Source: Rathayibacter sp. VKM Ac-2879 (GTDB lineage Bacteria > Actinomycetota > Actinomycetes > Actinomycetales > Microbacteriaceae). Taken from it: a DNA stretch of 64,000 nucleotides. The stretch lies in the NCBI RefSeq assembly GCF_015351245.1, contig NZ_JADKSO010000001.1:310001-374000 (forward strand), written 5' to 3'. This document shows, one piece after another, positions 8,393-15,332 of this stretch (its first letter is position 1; each line of letters begins with the position of its first letter). The position numbers were made by a program, and so were the translations under genes. The notes below the pieces were generated by a model. It was given only the letters and a program-made list of their open reading frames with translations. It was not told the origin of the DNA and searched no databases.

Positions 8393-9338
8393 TGTCACCT
8401 CCACCGAGCCTCCGTCCCGCGCGCGGGAGGGGGCCGAGGGTCGCCGCGAGAACTGGGCCGATTCGGCGCGCGCGGGGGAGGAGTTCCGTCGTCTCGCCTC
8501 CGGGCTCGACCGACTCCAGACCGACGGCGCCGCGCGCGCTGGCCGCTGGCGGGCCGCCGCTGCGCGGGTGGCGCCTCCCGTCGTCTTCCTCCTCCTCGCC
8601 GTCACCGCCTGGCAGCTCGCCGTCGTCCTCGCGCGCCCGCGACCCGACGTCACGCCCGGGCCGTTCGACGTGCTCGCCGCGCTCGTCGAGGGCACCGAGT
8701 CCGGCCGCGTGCAGCTCGCCGTCGCGACGAGTCTCGAGCGCGGTGTCCTCGGTTTCGTCATCGCGATCGTCGCCGGGACTCTGCTCGGACTTCTCCTGGC
8801 CGAGGTCCGCCTGCTCCGCCGGGCGGTCGGGCCGATCGTCTCAGGACTGCAGTCGCTGCCCTCGGTGGCATGGGTGCCTGCCGCGATCCTGTGGTTCGGC
8901 CTCTCGGATGCGACGGTCTACTTCGTCATCCTCACCGGCGCCGTCCCCTCGATCGCGAACGGTCTCCTGGCCGGGATCGACCAGGTGCCGCCGCGCCTCC
9001 GACAGGTCGGGATCGTGCTCGGCGCCGGACGGGTGCGCCTGGTGACCGACGTCGTTCTGCCCGCCGCGCTGCCGGGCTACGTCTCGGGCCTCAAACAGGG
9101 CTGGGCGTTCTCGTGGCGGTCGCTGATGGCGGCCGAGATCATCGCGACCGGAGGCTCGATCGGCTTCGGGCTCGGCGCGCTGCTCGATCAGAGCCGTCAG
9201 CTCGCCGACATCGCGGGGGTCTTCGCCGCGATCCTGCTCATTCTCTTCGTGGGCGTGCTCGTCGAGCTGCTGGTCTTCGGCCCGGTGGAGCGGCGCATCC
9301 TTCGTCGCCGCGGTCTGGCGCCAGGAGGCGCGCGATGA
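8382..9338 (+). CDS. ABC importer permease (SsuC type)
   Basis: The membrane channel of the SsuABC-type importer. The 318 residues start with a charged cytoplasmic region of about 50 residues, followed by about six membrane segments (for example VVFLLLAVTAWQLAVVLA and GFVIAIVAGTLLGLLLA). The binding-protein-dependent transport EAA loop is seen around GAGRVRLVTDVVLPAALPGY. The start overlaps the ATPase gene by 11 bp and the stop overlaps cobA by 4 bp, placing it firmly inside the sulfur operon. Confidence 0.92.
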   Translation: MPRDVTSTEPPSRAREGAEGRRENWADSARAGEEFRRLASGLDRLQTDGAARAGRWRAAAARVAPPVVFLLLAVTAWQLAVVLARPRPDVTPGPFDVLAALVEGTESGRVQLAVATSLERGVLGFVIAIVAGTLLGLLLAEVRLLRRAVGPIVSGLQSLPSVAWVPAAILWFGLSDATVYFVILTGAVPSIANGLLAGIDQVPPRLRQVGIVLGAGRVRLVTDVVLPAALPGYVSGLKQGWAFSWRSLMAAEIIATGGSIGFGLGALLDQSRQLADIAGVFAAILLILFVGVLVELLVFGPVERRILRRRGLAPGGAR

Positions 9339-10126
9339 CCGGGCGCGCGGGCTCCGTCGCCCTCGTGGGGGCGGGCCCGGGAGACGCGGGCCTGCTGACC
9401 CTGCGCGGCCTCCGCCTTCTGGAGGCTGCGGACGTCGTCGTCGCGGATCGACTCGGTGCCCGAGGTGTCCTCGACGGTCTCGCCGCCGACGGCATCGTCC
9501 TGCGTGCCGAGATCGTCGACGTCGGCAAGCTCCCCGGGCACCACGCGGTGCCGCAGGAGGCGATCAATGCCGTGATCGTCGAACTCGCCAGGGCCGGTCG
9601 TCGCGTGGTGCGCCTCAAGGGAGGCGACCCGTTCGTCCTCGGTCGAGGCGGCGAGGAGCTCGAGGCGTGCCGCGCTGCCGGCATCGCCGTCGAGGTGGTG
9701 TCGGGAGTGACCAGCGCCATCGCGGTGCCGGCCGTTGCAGGCATCCCGCTCACCCATCGCGGAGTCGCCACGGCCTTCACCGTCATCACCGGCCACGAGC
9801 AGATCGGCCGCCTCGGCGGTGGACGCGATCACACCGTGGTGCTGCTGATGGCGGTCGGCACGCTCCCGCACGCCGCCCTGACTCTCGCCCAGGGCGACCG
9901 CGGGGCCGACTGCCCCGTGGCCGTCGTCGAGGACGGCTACGGCCCTTCGCAACGCGTCACCATCGGCACGCTGTCGTCGATCGCCGCGCAGGCCGCCGCC
10001 CGAGGCGTCCGCTCGCCGGCGGTGGTCGTGGTCGGAGATGTCGTCCGCCTCAGCGGATACGCCCCTGCCGAGCTCGCCGCGGGCGAGCGGATGCGCGCGG
10101 GACTCACGCCGCATCTCTCCGTCTGA
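9335..10126 (+). CDS. cobA: Uroporphyrinogen-III C-methyltransferase
   Basis: Transfers two methyl groups from S-adenosylmethionine to uroporphyrinogen III to make precorrin-2, the precursor of the siroheme used by the sulfite reductase at the head of this operon. The 263 residues show the family motifs VGAGPGDAGLLTLRG, RLKGGDPFVLGRGGEE and VVSGVTSAIAVPA. It is the single-domain form without the CysG dehydrogenase/chelatase, so later siroheme steps must be encoded elsewhere. Its presence here matches cofactor supply to the operon's own enzyme. Confidence 0.93.
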   Translation: MTGRAGSVALVGAGPGDAGLLTLRGLRLLEAADVVVADRLGARGVLDGLAADGIVLRAEIVDVGKLPGHHAVPQEAINAVIVELARAGRRVVRLKGGDPFVLGRGGEELEACRAAGIAVEVVSGVTSAIAVPAVAGIPLTHRGVATAFTVITGHEQIGRLGGGRDHTVVLLMAVGTLPHAALTLAQGDRGADCPVAVVEDGYGPSQRVTIGTLSSIAAQAAARGVRSPAVVVVGDVVRLSGYAPAELAAGERMRAGLTPHLSV

Positions 10127-10182
10127 CCCCGGTCCCTGTCGTCGCCCTCGCGGCGATCCCCTGTCAGAAAGGTCCTGTCTTC

Positions 10183-11601
10183 GTGCCCCACTCCTCTGCA
10201 CCGAGCCCCTCCGCGCAGAACCCTCCCGCGGCGAGCCTCCACGACTTGCGTGTCGCGATCGTGGGAGCAGGACCCGCCGGCGTCTATGCCGGCGACATCC
10301 TCTCTTCCTCCGTCGCCGCTGCGGGAGGCTCGGTCGCCATCGACCTCATCGAGTCGCTGCCCGCGCCCTACGGCCTGATCCGATACGGCGTCGCGCCGGA
10401 TCACCCGCGGATCAAGGGCATCGTGAACTCCCTGCACGAGATGCTCGACTCCGGGGCGATCCGGTTCCTCGGCAACCTCGAGGTCGGCCGCGACATCACG
10501 CTCGACGAGCTGCGTCGACGGTACGACGCCGTGGTCCTCGCGACGGGCGCCTCCCGTGACGCCGATCTGCCGATCCCGGGGATCGAGCTGCCCGGGTCCT
10601 TCGGCGCGGCCGACTTCGTCGCATGGTTCGACGGGCACCCCGACGTCGCGCGCGACTGGCCGCTCGACGCCTCCGAGGTCGCCGTGCTCGGCAACGGCAA
10701 CGTCGCGCTCGACGTGGCGCGGATGCTCGCGAAGCACCCGGTCGACCTGCTCAGTACCGAGATCCCCGACACCGTCCACGCTGGGCTCGAGGCCTCGGTC
10801 GTCACCGATGTCCACGTTTTCGGCCGTCGCGGCCCGCTCGAGGTCAAGTTCACCCCGATCGAGCTGCGCGAGCTGGGCGAGGTGCCCGACGTCGACATCG
10901 TTCTCGCCGACGAGGACTTCGAGGGCCTCGAGGCGGCCGCTGCGTCGAGCAACCAGCTCAAGGTGATCCTGCGCATCTTCGACTCGTGGCGGCGGCGCGG
11001 GCTGCGCGGCGCGAGCCGGCGCCTCCACCTGCACTTCTTCCACTCGCCGGTCGCGGTCCTCGGCGAGCGGCGGGTCGAGGGGGTTCGCTTCGAGCGCACG
11101 GCGCCCACTGCCGACGGCCGGGTCGTCGGAACCGGGGAGCTGCGCGACATCGCCGTCCAGGCCGTCTACCGCGCCGTCGGCTACTTCGGCGTTCCCGTCG
11201 AGGGCGCACCCTTCGAGCCGGCCCGCGGAGTCGTCGGCAACGTGGAGGGGCGCGTCGCGCAGCCCGACGGCTCGCTCGTTCCCGGGCTCTACGCCACCGG
11301 GTGGATCAAGCGCGGCCCGGTCGGTCTCATCGGGCACACCAAATCGGACGCGAAGGAGACCATCGCGCATCTCCTCAGCGATGTGGGTGCCGGTGCGCTG
11401 CCCGCGCGACTCCTCGACGAGGACGTCCTCGCGGCCGTCTCCGGGAGCGTCGACGTGACGACCTGGCAGGGCTGGCTCGCCCTCGACGCGCACGAGCGCG
11501 ACCTCGGAGTCAATCACCGTCACACCCGTGAGCGGGTCAAGGTGGTGCCTCGGGATGAGCAGGTCGACATCGCCGGCTCTCGGGCGCTGGTGGGCTCATG
11601 A
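10183..11601 (+). CDS. Ferredoxin--NADP reductase (FprA type)
   Basis: Moves electrons from NADPH through FAD to ferredoxin and so feeds the sulfite reductase. The protein has 472 residues from a GTG start. The FAD fold has GAGPAG at 28-33 and the conserved PYGLIRYGVAPDHP; the NADP fold starts with GNGNVALDVARML near 170; the end has ATGWIKRGPVGLIGHTKSDA, a hallmark of the adrenodoxin-reductase-like group. It overlaps the ferredoxin gene by 4 bp, which suggests the two products work as a pair. Confidence 0.92.
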   Translation: MPHSSAPSPSAQNPPAASLHDLRVAIVGAGPAGVYAGDILSSSVAAAGGSVAIDLIESLPAPYGLIRYGVAPDHPRIKGIVNSLHEMLDSGAIRFLGNLEVGRDITLDELRRRYDAVVLATGASRDADLPIPGIELPGSFGAADFVAWFDGHPDVARDWPLDASEVAVLGNGNVALDVARMLAKHPVDLLSTEIPDTVHAGLEASVVTDVHVFGRRGPLEVKFTPIELRELGEVPDVDIVLADEDFEGLEAAAASSNQLKVILRIFDSWRRRGLRGASRRLHLHFFHSPVAVLGERRVEGVRFERTAPTADGRVVGTGELRDIAVQAVYRAVGYFGVPVEGAPFEPARGVVGNVEGRVAQPDGSLVPGLYATGWIKRGPVGLIGHTKSDAKETIAHLLSDVGAGALPARLLDEDVLAAVSGSVDVTTWQGWLALDAHERDLGVNHRHTRERVKVVPRDEQVDIAGSRALVGS

Positions 11602-11921
11602 CCTACGTGATCGCACTTCCGTGTGTCGATGTGAAGGATCGTGCTTGCATCGATGAGTGTCCGGTGGATTGCATTTATGAGGGGGAGCGTTCCCTCTATA
11701 TCCATCCTGATGAGTGTGTCGATTGTGGGGCGTGCGAGCCGGTGTGTCCGGTGGAGGCGATCTATTATGAGGATGATCTGCCGGAGCAGTGGGCTGATTA
11801 TTACAAGGCTAATGTCGAGTTCTTCGACGAGATCGGTTCTCCGGGAGGCGCCGCCAAGGTCGGCGTGATCGCCGCAGACCACCCCGTCATCGCCGCCGTC
11901 CCGGAGAGGCCTGGCGCATGA
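11598..11921 (+). CDS. fdxA: 7Fe ferredoxin (3Fe-4S/4Fe-4S)
   Basis: A small cytoplasmic electron carrier, the likely donor to the sulfite reductase. It has 107 residues with the N-terminal Cys pattern ACIDECPVDCIYEG and the second cluster CVDCGACEPVCPVEA. The ATG overlaps the reductase stop and the TGA overlaps the next ATG. From about 11620 to 11820 the codons are strikingly T- and A-ended (GAT, TGT, TAT, GAG), unlike the flanking genes, and the last third returns to the local style. This marks an internal segment with a different history or different selection. Confidence 0.95.
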   Translation: MTYVIALPCVDVKDRACIDECPVDCIYEGERSLYIHPDECVDCGACEPVCPVEAIYYEDDLPEQWADYYKANVEFFDEIGSPGGAAKVGVIAADHPVIAAVPERPGA

Positions 11922-12910
11922 GCGCGACGGCCGTCATCGACGCGCTCATCGTCGGCGGCGGACCGGCCGGGCTCGCCGCCGCGGTGAACCTCGGCCGCGC
12001 CCGTTCGACCGTCCTCGTCGTCGACGCTGATCGGCCGCGCAACGCGGCCACGCTGCGCTCGCACGGCTTCCCCACGCGCGACGGGCTCCCTCCGCACGAG
12101 ATCCGCCGGCTGGCGCGCGCCGAGCTGGAGGCATACCCCGACGTCCGCCTCCTCGTGCGCGCGCGTGTGGCCGCACTGTCGAGCGTCGTCGCGGACGATG
12201 GTGCCCGCTTCGTCGCCTCGATCGAGACTCCCGCGGGTGTGGCGACGGTGCGGGCGCGCTCCGTCCTCCTGGCGACCGGGCTGAGTGAGACGCTGCCCGA
12301 CGTGCCCGGCCTCCGCGGCTTCTACGGGATGTCGCTGTTCAGCTGCGTCGTCTGCGACGGCTGGGAGCTGCGGGACCGTCCGCTCGCCCTGATCGGCGAG
12401 ACTCCCGATCTTGCCGACCGCGCCCGGCTCGTGGCCCGGTGGAGCGCCCGGCTCACCGTCTTCACCCACGGCTCCGCCGCGATCGACGCCCGGGAGGAGC
12501 GTGAGCTCGCTCGCGCGGGGATCGCTGTCGCGCGGGGCAAGATCGCGGCGCTCGAGGGGGACAAGGGCGAGGTGGAGGCGGTCCGACTCGTCGACGGCTC
12601 CCGCGTCGAGGTCGGCGGAGGCTTCGTGCGCCCTCTGTGGCGCTCGACCGTCACTTCGATCATCGACTTCCGCCTCGACGTCGACGCCGACGGGCTCGTC
12701 CGCGTCGACTCGACCGGTCGCACGAGCGTCAAGGGAGTCTTCGCGGCCGGAGACGTCGCGGGTGGTCCGCAGCAGCTCGTCGTCGCCGCTGGCCAGGGCG
12801 CCCGCGTCGCGGCCGTACTCCTGCACGAGCTGGTGGTGGAGCCTCCGCAGCTCACCGCGCCTGCTCTGGTCGGGGTGCCGAGCGGAGGCGCTTCGCGGGC
12901 CGTGCGCTGA
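11918..12910 (+). CDS. Thioredoxin-reductase-like NAD(P)/FAD oxidoreductase
   Basis: A 330-residue two-dinucleotide-fold flavoprotein. GGGPAGLAAAVNLGRA is the FAD-binding start, and C143-V-V-C146 followed by DG is the redox-active disulfide at the position seen in thioredoxin reductases. The second nucleotide domain begins LALIGETPDLADRARL, where the usual GxGxxA motif is not obvious. GVFAAGDVAGGPQQLVVAAGQG closes the FAD site. As last gene of the operon it could recycle thioredoxin for CysH or reduce another small thiol carrier. The weak nucleotide motif leaves the electron donor open. Confidence 0.85.
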   Translation: MSATAVIDALIVGGGPAGLAAAVNLGRARSTVLVVDADRPRNAATLRSHGFPTRDGLPPHEIRRLARAELEAYPDVRLLVRARVAALSSVVADDGARFVASIETPAGVATVRARSVLLATGLSETLPDVPGLRGFYGMSLFSCVVCDGWELRDRPLALIGETPDLADRARLVARWSARLTVFTHGSAAIDAREERELARAGIAVARGKIAALEGDKGEVEAVRLVDGSRVEVGGGFVRPLWRSTVTSIIDFRLDVDADGLVRVDSTGRTSVKGVFAAGDVAGGPQQLVVAAGQGARVAAVLLHELVVEPPQLTAPALVGVPSGGASRAVR

Positions 12911-13016
12911 GGGCGGGAGGCGCGCGCTCTGTGTGAGAGCCAGGGCGTGCCTGTCGATGGCGGCAGCGGGTGGTGGGTCGCGCTCCCATCTTTCTCTCGT
13001 GTCGTAGGGGGCGACG

Positions 13017-13022
13017 TATCAT
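13017..13022 (+). promoter_or_regulatory. -10 box of padR, leaderless start
   Basis: TATCAT lies 8 bp before the ATG of the PadR gene, and no ribosome site precedes that ATG. Transcription would begin at or next to the start codon, giving a leaderless mRNA, which is common in actinobacteria. The -35 region is not clear. Confidence 0.5.
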
Positions 13023-13030
13023 CTCGACAT

Positions 13031-13360
13031 ATGGAGAGATTGTCCCGTGTAACGCCGGCCACGATCGACGTCCTGAGGGTGCTCGTCGCGGCCGAGGGCT
13101 CGGTGTGGGGACTTCAGATCGTCAAGACGACGGGGCGCCCGAGCGGCAGCGTGTATCCGATTCTCGATCGCCTCGAATCATTGGGGTGGGTGGCCAGCGC
13201 GTGGGAGGACGACATGTCTCGGCAGGGGGCCCGGCGCCGCTACTACCGGCTGCACGAACACGCCCACGACCTTGCTGTCGCGGCCGTGGCGACCCTCGAG
13301 AACAAGCAAGCGGCGGCGCGCTCGCCCCAGATGCGGCCTGCCGGGCCGGCGGGAGCCTAG
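13031..13360 (+). CDS. PadR family transcriptional regulator
   Basis: A 109-residue winged-helix regulator of the PadR family. The core reads VLRVLVAAEGSVWGLQIVKTTG, PSGSVYPILDRLESLGWV and RRRYYRLHEHA, the classical PadR recognition helix and wing. It lacks the long C-terminal dimerisation helix of full PadR proteins and ends in an Ala/Pro tail. The ATG at 13031 is preferred because a -10 box sits right upstream. It probably controls the following membrane gene. The ligand is unknown. Confidence 0.85.
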   Translation: MERLSRVTPATIDVLRVLVAAEGSVWGLQIVKTTGRPSGSVYPILDRLESLGWVASAWEDDMSRQGARRRYYRLHEHAHDLAVAAVATLENKQAAARSPQMRPAGPAGA

Positions 13361-13430
13361 GCCGTGCACCGGACAGAGCGCGCGGCCCGAGCCGCCGTGA
13401 AGCGTTCCTCCCCGCGCAGAGGGTCGGATC

Positions 13431-13832
13431 ATGGTCGAAACGTGGACGGCCGATCTGGATCACGCCGAGGAGATCGGCGTCGACTGGGGCGACATCGCCC
13501 GCGGCGCGGTCGCATTCGTCGTTCGCCGGGGGCCAGCTGCGTGGTGTCGGAGACCGTGGGCCACGGCACTGCTCATCGTCACCGCACTCGTGGCCGCAGT
13601 GGCTTTCATCCCCCCGTGGATTCTCTTCCCCAGCGTTGCTCTGGGCCTGCTGGTGTGGCTGATCGCGTCGCCGGCGCGCGCGAGTTCCGAACCTCTGGCA
13701 GGACCGGAACCCTTGCGTCTCACGCGATGGTCCTCGGCCAGCTTGTCCGGAATCACAAGAGGTCGGCCGAATCGGTCGCGTCGGCCGAGGCGTTCTCGAT
13801 CGCTCGGCGGATCGTGGAGGCGCCGACGCTGA
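13431..13832 (+). CDS. Small membrane protein, 3' end replaced
   Basis: An unrecognised 133-residue protein just after padR. Residues 40-80 form two hydrophobic segments (ATALLIVTALVAAVAFI and LFPSVALGLLVWLIA). The N-terminal part has coding character. After about residue 95 the translation turns into an Arg/Ser-rich stretch that is antisense to the neighbouring resolvase remnant. The native 3' end therefore seems lost at a junction near 13720-13750. Partners of PadR regulators are often membrane proteins, so this may be its former target gene. Confidence 0.45.
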   Translation: MVETWTADLDHAEEIGVDWGDIARGAVAFVVRRGPAAWCRRPWATALLIVTALVAAVAFIPPWILFPSVALGLLVWLIASPARASSEPLAGPEPLRLTRWSSASLSGITRGRPNRSRRPRRSRSLGGSWRRRR

Positions 13833-14043
13833 GCGTCTCGCTGATCGTCGCCCAGGGCGTCGGCGGAGTCGATACTTGCGTCTGCAGCTGTCCGACGATC
13901 GAGACGACGTCCGACATCGACCGGCCGAGGCGATCTGTGTTGTCGCTGAAGGTCTTCACTGCGCCGGCGGAGGAGAGTGCGTCGATCTGCGAGTGCAGAT
14001 TCTGATCCAGGGTCGAGACGCGGGCGTAGCCGACGATCGCCAT
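13753..14043 (-). pseudogene. Serine resolvase, internally deleted
   Basis: The N terminus MAIVGYARVSTLDQNLHSQID is a canonical resolvase/invertase start with the catalytic Ser in RVST. The sequence then jumps from SAGAVKTFSDN straight to TDRLGRSMSDVVSIVGQLQ, and again to a C-terminal helix-turn-helix-like end (ATISETLSVGASTIRRAIE). The segments with the KLDRLGRS catalytic loop context, the long E helix and most of the dimer interface are missing. At 96 residues against about 180-200 it cannot be active. It is the best direct sign of past mobile-element activity in this region. Confidence 0.7.
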
Positions 14044-14371
14044 CAGCTCGCCGCGCCCTTGAGCTCGACACCGGAGGAAGCCGCAGCGAGCCCGGCTGAG
14101 AGCAACGCGGGCGCCTGGTCGTCGGCGATGAGTTGGCGGGAGGTCGCACTGGAACGGTACTGCTCGAAAACGTCGAGATGACCGTTCTGGTTGATTTGAT
14201 TCAGCCACGAGTTTCGAGCACATGGGCGCGCTCCACCGACCGCAAGAACTCGCGGACCCCAGCCTCAGCCAGTCGACTCGTCAACCGCTGCTCGTAAACG
14301 ATCAGTTTCGAGCGATTGCGGAAACCTACAACGGGCCGGCCGGCCGGCAGGCAGGCAGGCGCGACAATAAG
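14044..14371. other. Intergenic remnant DNA with GGCC/GGCA mini-repeats
   Basis: This 328-bp stretch between the resolvase remnant and the exporter has no supported gene. A minus-strand frame ending at 14201 contains a helix-like end (RLTSRLAEAGVREFLRSVER) with no recognisable start. At 14334-14361 there is a short run of GGCC and GGCA units. The GC content drops compared with the operon to the left, consistent with inserted DNA. Confidence 0.35.
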
Positions 14372-14383
14372 ATGGCACAGCAG

Positions 14384-14389
14384 TATCAT
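14384..14389 (+). promoter_or_regulatory. -10 box of the LysE gene, leaderless start
   Basis: TATCAT is followed after 6 bp by the ATG at 14396. No Shine-Dalgarno sequence lies between, so a leaderless transcript is likely. This box also argues against the in-frame ATG at 14372, which would lie upstream of the transcription start. Confidence 0.5.
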
Positions 14390-14395
14390 TCGGTC

Positions 14396-15028
14396 ATGAT
14401 TCCGATTGAGAACCTCCTCGCGTTCGCGATCGCGTCGGTGGTCATCATCGTGATCCCCGGCCCGAGCGTGCTCTTTGTCATCGGCCGCTCGATCGCTCTC
14501 GGCCGCCGAGCCGGCGTGCTCAGTGTTATCGGCAATGCGCTCGGCACAGTACCCGCGGTGCTCGCCGTCGCTTTCGGCGTAGGAGCGATCGTCGCTTCCT
14601 CGGTAGTGGCTTTCACCGCGATCAAGATCGCGGGCGCGATCTACCTCGTGTACCTCGGCGTGCAAGCTATCCGTCATCGCAACGCACACGTGCAGAGTGC
14701 GGAAAGCACCCCGACCTCCGCCCGCAAACTACTCGCGCAGGGATTCATCGTCGGCGTGACCAACCCCAAAACTATCGCGTTCTTTGTCGCCGTGCTCCCG
14801 CAATTCGTCGACCCAGCGGCCGGAGCCGTCTGGGCACAACTCCTCCTCCTCGGCATCACCTTCCAGCTCGTGGCGCTTGCGTGCGACAGCGCGTGGGCCC
14901 TCGCGGCCGGGACGGCACGACTATGGTTCGCTAAATCGCCGCGCCGAATCTCTACCCTCTCCGGCGCAGGTGGGGTCATGATGATTGGCCTCGGCGGCAC
15001 ACTCGCACTCACGGGCTCCAAGAGCTGA
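14396..15028 (+). CDS. LysE/RhtB family amino-acid exporter
   Basis: A 210-residue inner-membrane exporter of the LysE type. The N terminus MIPIENLLAFAIASVVIIVIPGPSVLFVIGRS has the family's conserved PGPS turn. GFIVGVTNPKTIAFFVAVLPQFVD is the second signature with the NPK motif, and about six membrane helices are predicted by eye. The ATG at 14396 aligns with the family N terminus. It is a lone gene in the accessory region. Codons here are less GC-extreme than in the sulfur operon, suggesting transfer. The substrate (lysine, threonine, homoserine lactone or other) is not deducible. Confidence 0.88.
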   Translation: MIPIENLLAFAIASVVIIVIPGPSVLFVIGRSIALGRRAGVLSVIGNALGTVPAVLAVAFGVGAIVASSVVAFTAIKIAGAIYLVYLGVQAIRHRNAHVQSAESTPTSARKLLAQGFIVGVTNPKTIAFFVAVLPQFVDPAAGAVWAQLLLLGITFQLVALACDSAWALAAGTARLWFAKSPRRISTLSGAGGVMMIGLGGTLALTGSKS

Positions 15029-15332
15029 GCCGTCTACGTCGACGTGCTACGAACCGAGCGGCCGAAGCCCTCGGACCGAAACTCCGGCCCGAAACCGAGC
15101 GTCCCGTAACCCGGTTTCGATACGACACACGTTTCTGGTCACGCTGAAGCGCGCCCGCGAAGAGCCTCCCGGAATCGATCGTTTTCGGAGCGGGACCAAC
15201 GAGGGCCGATGCACGGGTCCGATCTGCACGAGTCTGAGGTTGTCCAAGGCGGCGACAACAATTTACGACCAGAGCGATCAACGACGACGGAACACGAGCG
15301 ACGACGGGCTGGGTTGGCGTGCGCTCTGATAC
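15029..15332. other. Intergenic stretch between convergent genes
   Basis: A 304-bp gap between the LysE gene and the 386-residue gene, which point at each other. No convincing gene. A loose dyad (CGAAAC near 15094 against GGTTTCG near 15114) could act as a weak terminator. No other structure was seen. Confidence 0.3.

Noticed and set aside
12916-12942. Terminator after the sulfur operon (GCTCT/AGAGC)
   Set aside because: Only a 5-bp stem; too weak to list as a terminator.
13753-14043. Active serine recombinase with an attachment site
   Set aside because: The catalytic core and dimer helix are deleted, and no inverted resolution site was seen nearby.
14334-14361. CRISPR-like or functional tandem repeat (GGCC/GGCA units)
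   Set aside because: Too short, no spacers, no cas genes in the window; simple GC-rich sequence.
14201-14689. Charged 162-codon minus-strand frame rich in Asp, Arg and His
   Set aside because: Most of it is antisense to the LysE exporter; only its last 40 codons lie outside and show no domain.
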